Positions 1 to 8,047 of a DNA stretch of 64,000 nucleotides are shown piece by piece. The position numbers and the translations under genes were made by a program. The number at the start of each line of letters is the position of its first letter. Within the stretch, counting starts at the first letter, position 1. A model generated the notes under the pieces. It saw only the letters and a program-made list of their open reading frames with translations. It did not search any database and was not told the origin of the DNA. The stretch spans positions 68,341,578 to 68,405,577 of the forward strand of contig CM022944.1 of assembly GCA_012931725.1 (NCBI GenBank), in the 5' to 3' direction. Origin of the DNA: Litsea cubeba. Taxonomy: Eukaryota; Streptophyta; Magnoliopsida; Laurales; Lauraceae.

Positions 1-524
1 CTCGAAACGTAGCCGTTAGAGTTGGCCTCGTCCAGAATCTGCTGGATTATTTGCTTGACTTGCTGGTCAAGCCCTTGTCTCAAGTTGTCATTGTCCTCCC
101 GGAATGGTTGCGTGCCGGTTCAGCTGAAGGAGATTTGGAGGATGGCGTTGGCGTTGCCGCCCTATTTTGCAGTTGTTATTGAAGTTTACAGATCAACTCG
201 TCTTACTCTTGGAGGACGACAAGGTTTCGGGCCCTGACATCCGTGAGAAGAGAGCTGTCGTCGTCGTCGATCTAATGACGGAGTTTGGCTTGTTGGGGAT
301 CCCCCAGTCAAAGGCTATCTCACCGGGTAGGTGCTGTCACCCCTTTCGGAGATGAACCTGACTAAGAGCGAATGCTTGGAAAGCTTGTCGCACCAGATCC
401 TGCCCTGGACCTCTTCTGGCGAGGGACCAGCGGCAGTTGCGGTGGCAGTGTCGATGGTTCTTTTCCCTTTCTGGTTCTTCGAGGCATGGTGTTTGGGAAG
501 ATGACTTTTTGATCGATTTCCCAT
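1..524 (-). pseudogene. Gag N-terminus of Tat-like element Z (partial)
   Basis: This is the start of a gag gene of an LTR retrotransposon that runs out of the window on the left. On the minus strand an ATG near 524 opens a basic reading frame (MGNRSKSHLPKHH...), which stops at about 315. A Gln-rich helix of gag type (QQVKQIIQQILDEA) continues in another frame near 20-90, so at least one frameshift lies between. The ATG is just downstream of the primer-binding site and LTR at 538-1419, the same layout as gag in elements A and B. Gag would form the virus-like particle. The element type is inferred from the LTR and PBS, not from the protein. Confidence 0.55.
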
Positions 525-537
525 AGACGGCACCAAT

Positions 538-1419
538 TGTAAGTGCATAAAATGACTCACAAGGTATAGGGAGTGGAGCTGAGAGCTCTCTGGTCGAACA
601 TCGCTGCTTGCCTGAAACCAGGAGAAGGGAGGAAGAAGATAACAGTCAGAGGACCCTTGCTGTGGGCAGCGCAGGGCTCTCCGATGCCTAAATCAGTATG
701 AGAACTGGACTAAGGATAGAGATTTTGGGGAAGAAGATGATACCAGCGTATGGCTTGGAGAGCCAGCATATGGTTTTGTGTATGGTGTGTTGGATTGGAT
801 GTTCGATCATCCCCCCTGCTCTCTGTATCTGCTGTTCCTTATATCGATAAGGAGAGGGAGAGAGTTGACTTTTGAGAGAGAGAGAGTGCTCTGCAGCTCT
901 TGACAGGAAGTCTAATCGCGGTCCATTTGTCCCGTCGGGCCATACCCTGGCATCTTGGGAGCTGTGGACGCCAATCTGTCAGGAAGCGTGGCGGTATGGT
1001 TAGCTCTATCAGATGATATGGGTGGTGCCCTTGTCTTGTCGCACGTGCCGTAGCGTGCTTGAGCGTCCATGGGAGGACAGCTGTCAGCCAATGCCTGGGC
1101 TAGCTCTGGCATTGTGACCGAGGTTAGGGTGTGTTGCTGAGGTTGGGGAGCCGAGGTTGGGAACGACCTTGACTTGGCTAGAGAGAGATCTGGCAAAGGT
1201 GCCGAGGTGGAGCACTTGACCGAAGTGGGATGCTTTGGCCGAAGTGGAGTATGCCGAGGTGGAGTGCCTGGCTGAGATGGAGGTATGGACCAAGGTGGGA
1301 GCACCTGTCAAGCTAATGGAGACTGAGACCGAGCCCTGACGAGATGGACTAGCTGGTGCGGGAGCCCGAGATGGAGCATCTGGCCGGGACTCCGCTGAGT
1401 TCGGGAATATCCCCACACA
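538..1419 (-). repeat. 5' LTR of element Z
   Basis: An 882-bp LTR in minus orientation. Its ends (TGTGTGGGGA... and ...TGCACTTACA on the minus strand) match the LTR ends of elements A and B, and the adjacent PBS-like stretch (TTGGTGCCGTCTATGGGAAA, minus) is a variant of theirs. The middle is clearly diverged from A and B, so this is a related but distinct family. The next five bases, GTACC at 1420-1424, are the predicted target duplication; its partner lies outside the window. The flank on the right belongs to an intron of the PRPP synthetase pseudogene, so Z also inserted into that gene. Confidence 0.75.
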
Positions 1420-1485
1420 GTACCCTCAATAAATATTAAATAAACTTACCATTGTCTGTTTAAGCGGGTTTATTATTTTTCAATG

Positions 1486-1626
1486 GTGTTATTGGAGGTT
1501 GTTTGCACAAAGGTTCGTGAAGGTGATAAAAGGATTGTCCGTCTTAAGGAGGGGAATCTTGAAGGTCGCCATGTTGTCATTGTTGAGGACCTTGTTCAGT
1601 CAGGAGGGACACTGATTGAATGCTAG
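1486..1626 (+). pseudogene. PRS4: Ribose-phosphate pyrophosphokinase pseudogene, exon with PRPP loop
   Basis: This exon encodes KVREGDKRIVRLKEGN, then HVVIVEDLVQSGGTLIEC, the region of plant PRPP synthetase (PRS3/PRS4 type) that holds the PRPP-binding loop. The enzyme makes phosphoribosyl pyrophosphate from ribose-5-phosphate and ATP for nucleotide, His and Trp synthesis. The loop reads VEDLVQSGG where I recall VDDLVQSGG in the functional enzyme. The last codon before the GT splice donor at 1627 is TAG where the family has Gln (CAG), so this copy ends early. The start is approximate. The next exon lies 11.5 kb away at 13151 because element A sits in the intron. Upstream exons are not in the window. 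Confidence 0.85.
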
Positions 1627-1981
1627 GTACAACGTATTCATCCTTTTCCCTTGTGTTGCCTTTCTTTCGTCAAGTTAGTGGGTTCACTGCTCTCTCTAGT
1701 CAATTACTTTTAAGTCTAGAGTGAGCGGGGTTCACTGTACACTCCGTGCTAGATTGTTGAAACATTGTCAAGTTATTACAGTTGGTATTAGAAAGTTCTT
1801 TTGTGCAGCCCTTACATGGTTAATAAGCTCTTTTTATCTTTAAAGCCTACACAGAAAAAATTTGAGAGGACGGTCCATTGGTGGGGACATCGAGTCATTC
1901 CGAGTTATGCGGAATTGCTAATTTAGTGTTCTTCATTTGTCATCTACTATATACGTTTTCCCAAATAAGGGCTATTGTGTT
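1627..1981 (+). other. PRS intron remnant and left target-site copy of element A
   Basis: AT-rich intron sequence of the PRPP synthetase pseudogene with no coding signal. Its last five bases, GTGTT at 1977-1981, are the left target-site duplication of element A. The same five bases occur at 13022-13026, after which the intron resumes and runs to the acceptor at 13150. Confidence 0.8.
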
Positions 1982-2868
1982 TGTAGGTGCAGAAAATAAT
2001 GACCCACAATAACTGGGGAGCCTTAGAGGACTTATCCAAGCTGGTGATGACTGGATACCGTCCGAAAGCCTGAAAGAGAAGAGCAAACGGTCAGAGGACC
2101 CTGGCCTGGGCGGCGCAAGGCTCTCTGATGCCAAAGTCAGTGAGGGAACTGGAACAATGGAAGGAGAGGAAGAAGAGAGGCAGAGTAACGGCTCTGTGGG
2201 TTGTATTGTGCGTACCTTGCATGTGAAGTGCAGTTCTATTTATAGACGATTTGGAAGATATCTTAGACGATATCTTGGTATGGATCCCATGATTCGACTG
2301 GGAAGTCATGGTCAGCCCACGTTGCAATTAATGCGGTCCAATCCAGCCCACTCTGCATTTAATGCCAATCGGATCAGCCCACGTTGCATTAAATGCGCGT
2401 CACGTTGGGCCAGATCGTGTTGGGCGCCTTTGACGGTCGGGGTACCATCGGATCTGCCCTCGGGCCTTGCCCTGATGTGGCCTCAGCCGCTGGATGCCGC
2501 CATGTCAGGGATCTGGCGAAGATTGTGAACGGCTGGATGTCGCATCTGTCTCACTAGCTCGCGCCCCTATTTCTCCACGTGCCTGATGACGTGGGGGATG
2601 AGGGGTGCGAGTGGAGGCTCTTTCGTGCTTCGGCTTTCGTCCCGGCTCCTTCAGCCGAGGTGGGGCTCTCAGCCGAAATGGGCACACGGGGTAGCCGAGC
2701 TCGGCGCTAGCGGCCCGGAGCTGCTAGACTTCGGCTGAGGCCTCTGCCCTGCTAGCCGAGGTGAGTTTGGTGCCACGTGGATGGCACGCGGATGGCACGT
2801 GAGAGTGCTTAGTCTCATCTGATGGTTGTGATTAGCTTGATCCTGTGTTCCGGAAATCTCCCCACACA
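1982..2868 (-). repeat. 3' LTR of element A
   Basis: An 887-bp LTR, TGTGTGGGGA to GCACCTACA on the minus strand. A TATA box (CTATAAATAG, minus) lies near 2236-2250 and would drive the element's genomic transcript from the equivalent 5' copy. Open frames seen inside the LTR on either strand are not considered coding. Confidence 0.93.
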
Positions 2869-2880
2869 ATTGCCCCCTAG
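2869..2880 (-). other. Polypurine tract of element A
   Basis: The minus strand reads CTAGGGGGCAAT immediately before the 3' LTR. This purine-rich site is the expected primer for plus-strand DNA synthesis. The same motif sits at the same place in element B. Confidence 0.8.
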
Positions 2881-3138
2881 CTTTTGACCTCTTAAGCCTC
2901 CTAGCCTTTAGTGGTCGGAAGCTAGAAAACTCGTCTGGGGATGCGGCGATCATTGCTTGGTGTCGTTTCAACTTTTCTGAAGCAGTAAATGCTCTGCCCT
3001 ACCTATCCTGGGAGGCGAATCGACGGCTACACGCGTAGCCTCTTCACTGGTTGCGCTGTCTCATTGATGGAACGGGCGCGGATCGCGAAATCCGTCCTTT
3101 CGAATTTCGAAAGCAGCGAGCGCCGAGGGTTCCCTTTC

Positions 3139-3149
3139 CATAAATAGGG
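3139..3149 (+). promoter_or_regulatory. TATA box of the antisense gene in element A
   Basis: The plus strand carries CATAAATAGGG about 230 bases before the antisense gene's ATG, followed by a CT-rich leader typical of plant 5' UTRs. The equivalent motif is present in element B at 50843-50853, while surrounding bases differ. It would drive transcription opposite to gag-pol. Confidence 0.6.
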
Positions 3150-3376
3150 CAGTCTTCTTCCTTTCTTGTTTCTGATTTCCTTTTGCCTTCGCCTTCGTCT
3201 TTGATTTCTGCTCTGCTGCTCGATAGCTTTCTAGCGAGGACGACCATAGGACGTGCTCGGACCTGTTCTTGAGTTGCCCCGTTGTCTTTGTAAGTTGCTT
3301 CGTGCCTCTGTCTAGCTTTTCTTTGGGGTTTCGCGACTTTTAGGGTTTAGCTTTTGCTGTCACCCCTTTTTTAGAC

Positions 3377-5897
3377 ATGGGCACCCCTAGGTTCGATTTA
3401 GATACTGAAGAGGGCATAGCCAGATTTAGGGCTGCTTACAGTATTCCGGAGGGAGTCCTCCTCAAGCCGGCGGACTCCGTCGACTATGCCATGATGCGCT
3501 GGTCCTGCGGCTGGATGCCGTTCCCTCTGATCTCCGTGATTGAGGGCGGGGTCAGATTTCCACTGCACCCCTTGCTTAGGGCTTGCCTCAGTAGTTGGTC
3601 CCTTATCCCGTGCCAGCTGATGCCCAATGGTTACAAGGTCATCATGGGCACGGCGAAGCTGAACGAGATTCTGGGGACCGACCTAGGTGTCCACGATATC
3701 GAGGACACCTATGATATCTGCAAGGCTGGGGAAGGGAAATATTATCTTCGGGTGAAGCCGCAGCGAAGAGGCTTCGTCCTGGCCTTGGAGGACTCGAGTA
3801 AGAATGCCGAAGAAGCTTTCTTCTGTGTGTCGGGGGACTGGGAGTTCGGCACTGGCGAGAGCAGGAGGCTGATGGTCCCACGTCGCCCCGGGACTGTCCC
3901 AAGTAAACACCGCTCCTTTTCTCTTACCTGCTTCGCTTGATCTCGATGATGCCGAGCTGACACTCTTATTGTCTGTTGTGCAGAGGCAGGCGCGAGGCGA
4001 CGCCGAGCTGCGAGTGAAGGTTGGAGGAGGAACGCCGACGACATCAACAAGGTTGAAAGATACGAGGGGCACGAGACCAGGTAGGCGTGGAAGCTGCTTG
4101 GTTACACGCCGAGGTACCGCGGTCACTACAGGAGAACCGGAACAGACGAGGTGGACGAGGCGCACCCTGATCGTCCTACCGTCTCCGTTGCAGTGCCTGC
4201 CGGGATCCCTTTGACCGATCCTGCTGCGAACCGAGCTGCATCTGGTGCCGAGGCGTCCACTTCTAGTTCGGAGCCTCCGAACCTGACGCAGATAGTGGAC
4301 GCTTATTCTTCCGATCGAGAAGAAGGCATGGAGGGGAGCTCAAGGGAGCCAGTTGTGAAGGTTCTGGCGGCCAAGTTCAGGCTGAGGTCTTCATCTTCTG
4401 GGGCGCCGTCATCTGCCAGTACCCGCTCGGCTTCGGGCTCGGGGGGCGCTGGCGCTTCTTCTGCTCCTGCCCCCGCTCCGAGCGGGGGAGTTCGGCGACG
4501 TTCGCCGGATCGCTCGAAGGAGGGTTCCCCGCCCAGGAAGAAGTCCAAGGCGGGGGAGAAGGACTTGGGGACTGAATAGCCTCCGAAGGGCAAGTACCCT
4601 GCGCGGGCCCCTGGAGTCAAGGCTCCAGCTGAAAAGAGTGCACCAGCTGAGAAGAGTGCACCAGCTGAGAAGAGCGTGCCGGCTAGCAAGTCGGCCGTCG
4701 GGATGACCCGCGAGCTTACCATCTCCGCGGGGCAAGGGTCTGGATCGTCCTCCGGACCTCGAACTGCCCCTGCGCCATGGAGGCCGAGGATGGAAACGCA
4801 ACCCGGTAAGCCTCTGAACGTCGAGGATCGGCTGCTGGGGAACGCCGACATCATCGGAGCTCTCGCCAGGGTCTGCGCTCTACCGCGGGACATGGAGACG
4901 CACGAGAGGTTCGACAACGAGAGCCTGATGGTCTCAGTGATTCAGGCTAACCTTTTGGTAAGTGTTTTCAGCGTTTTCTTACAAGTAATTTAGCTCGACT
5001 GCCCCAGCTTGACCCATCTTTCTCCATTTGGAGAACGTGCAGAGGCTCCTGACCGTGGTGGGAAGGAGTGACAGGAACACTGTGAGGGTCACTCAGCTGG
5101 AGTCCGAGAGGGATAAGCTGAAGAAGGAGCTGGAAGAGCAGCAGAAGGGAATGGAGGGGCTGAAGAAGGCCAGCGCTGAAGAGTCTGCTCGGCTGGCGTC
5201 GGCTCTGACTGATGTCGCCGAGCTCACGTCGAGAGCTAATCATTTGAAGGGCGAGGTCTAGGCGAGGAACAAGAGGACCGCCGAGCTAGAGTCGGAGCTG
5301 GCCAGATCGAAGGCTGAATCGGCGGTTGAGGGGACGAAGTTGCGCGGGGAGGTGCTGGCCGGACCCGCTGAAAGGGAGAAGCTGAAAATGGCGAACGCCG
5401 AGCTGGAAAAGGAGAAGGCCTCCCTTCTGTCCGAGGCCCAATCCGCTTTCCAAAAGGGGGTGGACCATGCCACGGAGCTGTATGAGAAGCAGGTGGAGGA
5501 GATCACCTCCATTCTGTTCGAAGAAGGATGCCTGGCCGCACTGAGATGTGCGGGGGTTCCCGAAGACCACCCTGTCTATCGGGACATGCCGAAGTACTCG
5601 GACCCGACTCCTGAGCCGAGCTCCGCTCCTGCGGCTGGAAGTACCCCTGATGAAGCTCCTGCAGTCATTCCTGCTCCAAACGACGCTCCAGCTGCCCCGG
5701 CCCCGAGCGATGCCCCGGCTACCAGCGACGCTTCGGCCATGCCTCAAGGTGAGGCCTCTTCTGCCCCTGCTTCGGCTGAGGTGCCGGCTGAAGCCCCTTC
5801 TGCCAGCGACGCTCCAAGCAAGGTCACGGTTTCGGCCGAAGCCACTGATCCAGCAGACATGGTGATCGACCTGGTGGAGTCGCCGAAACCACAGTAG
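3377..5897 (+). pseudogene. Antisense gene of element A, Transposase_28-like with coiled coil
   Basis: An intron-containing gene on the strand opposite gag-pol. Exon 1 is 3377-3902 (donor GTAAAC). Exon 2 is 3984-4957, after TTGTGCAG and ending at donor GTAAGT. Exon 3 is 5034-5897. Exon 1 resembles the 'putative gypsy type transposon' domain (PF04195), with GGVRFPLHPLLRACLSSW and QLMPNGYKVIMGTAKLNEIL. Exon 2 is a Ser/Pro/Lys-rich linker, exon 3 starts with a heptad coiled coil (about 5085-5450) and ends in a Pro/Ala-rich tail. The function of this family is unknown. Three in-frame stops (about 4082, 4577-4579 and 5259-5261) break this copy. The exon 3 acceptor is GAG here but CAG in B. The conserved splice sites argue for a genuine spliced transcript. 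Confidence 0.8.
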
Positions 5898-6299
5898 CCT
5901 TGCTCCTTTTACTTCCCGTGGCCTTTCATATGTAATACTTTTTCTTTCAGCCTTGTAATACTTTCTGCCATTAATGAAAGACGGGCTTCTTTACTTGAGC
6001 ATTTTTCTCTCTTTTGTTTCTGGATATGCTATTGAATGGTATTGAATGCTTTTACTGTGACGCGTGACCCTCGAGGTAGAGAGAGTCAAACGGTCTTCAT
6101 AGCTGCCTGTGCCGATTCTCCGTATTCTGAGACCATAAATAGCAATAAGCACGGTGATACGGCCGATGAGTGAAACGGGCGGATGTCTCCACGTGGCGCC
6201 ATAGGAATCGCTGGTCAACAGACAGGAAGGCGTGCGTCCCATGTAACGCATGGGAGGTTTCGCCCCTTAACTTCCTTCAGAGATTGAGCCCTTCTTCTT
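5898..6299 (+). other. 3' end of antisense gene and spacer
   Basis: After the TAG come TTGTAATAC-type and ATTAATGAAAG motifs (about 5932-5980), which look like a plant polyadenylation region, then a spacer before the next TATA box. The same order is kept in element B at 53594-53996. I see no other coding signal. Confidence 0.45.
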
Positions 6300-6300
6300 C

Positions 6301-6310
6301 CTATAAGTAG
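6301..6310 (+). promoter_or_regulatory. Second antisense TATA box in element A
   Basis: CTATAAGTAG on the plus strand, preceded by a pyrimidine-rich stretch and followed within 75 bases by an ATG. The same motif and spacing occur in element B at 53997-54006. It marks a second plus-strand transcription unit within the element. Confidence 0.5.
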
Positions 6311-6383
6311 GGGCAGTAGGCTCGCCATGGGAGAAGAAAAGAACAGAACTTAGGACAATTTAAATCACATAGACGTAGGAGCC

Positions 6384-6518
6384 ATGCCCAGTGGGTGTTC
6401 AGAAGCAGTTGATCCGAGGGGAACCCCTGCGCCTGTGGATAGCTTTCTCCAAGGGGGGAAGCCCGTCGTGGTCTGCGCGCCCTCTGAAGGAGCTCCCTGT
6501 GGACCACGCGCTCTCTGA
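6384..6518 (+). CDS. Small conserved ORF of the second antisense unit (44 aa)
   Basis: The first ATG after the TATA box at 6301 opens a 44-codon frame (MPSGCSEAVDPRG...PCGPRAL). Element B has the same frame at 54081-54215 with identical length. Of the differences I can see between the two copies, about four change the amino acid and one is silent, so there is no sign of purifying selection on the protein. It may be a leader ORF in a non-coding transcript rather than a real gene. A polyadenylation-like stretch (AATGAATAAAAAG) follows near 6970. The product is unknown. Confidence 0.3.
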   Translation: MPSGCSEAVDPRGTPAPVDSFLQGGKPVVVCAPSEGAPCGPRAL

Positions 6519-7225
6519 ACGCGGGTTCATGGCCGATCGTCCCTGGTCAGGTTGCAGGGGAATCCTCTGCAACTGTGGGATGGTCGGGCCCTCTGCGTCT
6601 GGCACGGTCTTGAGCGACCGCCGGACGCGGGGTGGGATTATGGCTCCGCTGGACCTGGGGGCTCTTCTTCAAATTTTGGTCTCACTGACCGGAGGGTGTA
6701 GAAGAGCTCAGCGAGGTCCAGGGCCTCCGAACTGGAGGGGATCCTGAATGCTTTGGTCTGACCAACCATAGCGTGTTGTAGAGCTCACTGGAATTCAGGA
6801 TCCCTCAGAACCTCCAGGCAATGAAACGGCGTCTTCGAGCCTGCAGCCTGAAGAGTCGGTGAAGATCAGAGTCTCCCAGTCTTACTTTATTTTCTATTTT
6901 TAGAGGACTGCGATCCTCCTTTCTGTATTCTATTTTCTGTTCTGTAACTCTTGTAATGAAGCAGTTTACAATGAATAAAAAGGGAGAATTTTGCGATCAC
7001 TTGAATTGTGTGCAGTGCTTTCTGTCTTCTCTTTTACTTTCCTTGCACTGTCTTGGAATGTTTGTGTTTTTGTGCTTGCACAGTTCTTTCTTTCTTAAAA
7101 ACTGTCTTTGGCCGAAATGGCTGGCTTTGGCCGAGACGAACTACTTGTGCGCCGAGGTGGATACAGAATACCGCTGGTCTCGGCTATGTGAGCATGAGTT
7201 CGGCAACGGTCTTTGAGGGGTGTAT
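6519..7225 (+). ncRNA. Remainder of second antisense unit in element A
   Basis: No convincing coding frame is seen. The stretch matches element B over most of its length. However, the segment around 6601-6660 (ending GGGATTATGGCTCCGCTGG) is replaced in B by a different sequence of about 100 bases. Tandem poly(A)-like signals near 6955-6985 suggest transcript termination before the repeat array. The call as an RNA is inference. Confidence 0.3.
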
Positions 7226-7535
7226 AAACCCTGACTTTAGGAATTCGGCCGAGTGTTCGAACTCGAGTCCTCCTTCCAGGGCTACGAACCCTTGGAGTGG
7301 GATAAATCCCTGATTTTAGGAATTCGGCCGAGTGTTCGAACTCGAGGCCTCCTTCCAGGGCTACGAACCCTTGGAGTGGGATAAAACCCTGATTTTAGGA
7401 ATTCGGCCGAGTGTTCGAACTCGAGGCCTCCTTCCAGGGCTACGAACCCTTGGAGTGGGATAAAACCCTGATTTTAGGAATTCGGCCGAGTGTTCGAACT
7501 CGAGGCCTCCTTCCAGGGCTACGAACCCTTGGAGT
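7226..7535. repeat. 79-bp tandem repeat array, four copies (element A)
   Basis: The motif GAATTCGGCCGAGTGTTCGA starts at 7241, 7320, 7399 and 7478, an exact 79-bp period. Units differ by only a few bases. The array lies between the end of pol (minus strand) and the end of the antisense units (plus strand), where opposing transcription would converge. Element B has seven copies of an 81-bp version at the same place. Confidence 0.93.
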
Positions 7536-7616
7536 TGTCGGAGTCAGTCAAAGAGAGACGACAGATTGATGACAGGGTGAAAAGCTACTTTCATTGATTC
7601 GGGATTCATTACATCT

Positions 7617-8036
7617 TTAGAAATAGAATTTCTTTAGGTGGGATGCATTCCACGGTCTCGGCAGTGGCTTGCCTTCTAAGTCTTCGAGCTTGTAGGCTGA
7701 TTTCCCTGCCAGTGAGACCACCCTGAATGGGCCATGCCAGTTCGGAGCCAGCTTCCCTTCGTTCGGTTCTTTGTCAGTTGGCAGGGTCTTCTTTAGAACC
7801 AGCTCTCCCATGGAGAATCTCCTTTCCTTGACATTTTGATAGTACGCCCTGGCTAACCGCTGCCGATTGTTGGTCAGACGCAGGGCTACTGCTTCTCGGC
7901 GCTTGTCTGCCAGCCCCAGCTCCATTGCCAGGTTTGTCTCATTTCGGCGCTTATTGACCAGCTCTGTCCTCAGAGTGAGAAGGCCGATTTCTAAAGGAAT
8001 GACCGCCTCCATCCCGTAGGTCAGAGAGAAAGGTGT
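7617..8036 (-). pseudogene. Integrase C-terminal remnant, element A
   Basis: On the minus strand this encodes the last part of the polyprotein: GMEAVIPLEIGLLTLRTELV, then a basic stretch, then GELVLKK and GPFRVVSLAGKSAYKLEDLEG, ending in NASHLKKFYF. This is the integrase C-terminal region of Tat-type gypsy elements. The integrase zinc finger and catalytic core that should precede it are missing; they are present in element B at about 56040-57155. The cut is at 8037-8047. Confidence 0.88.
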
Positions 8037-8047
8037 TGCCGAGGTGG
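8037..8047. other. Deletion junction with 11-bp microhomology in element A
   Basis: The sequence TGCCGAGGTGG is present once here. In element B it occurs twice, at 56044-56054 and 57345-57355, flanking the second RNase H and integrase core. The 1301 bases between those two copies, plus one copy of the motif, are absent from A. The fusion is also out of frame. Confidence 0.9.

Noticed and set aside
2157..2528. A 123-residue frame in the LTRs of A (also 12310-12681; 180-residue versions in B)
   Set aside because: It lies inside LTRs and overlaps the minus-strand TATA region. Conservation just reflects LTR identity; the length differs in B.
7226..7535. CRISPR-like array
   Set aside because: Repeats are directly adjacent 79-bp units without unique spacers, in a plant retrotransposon.
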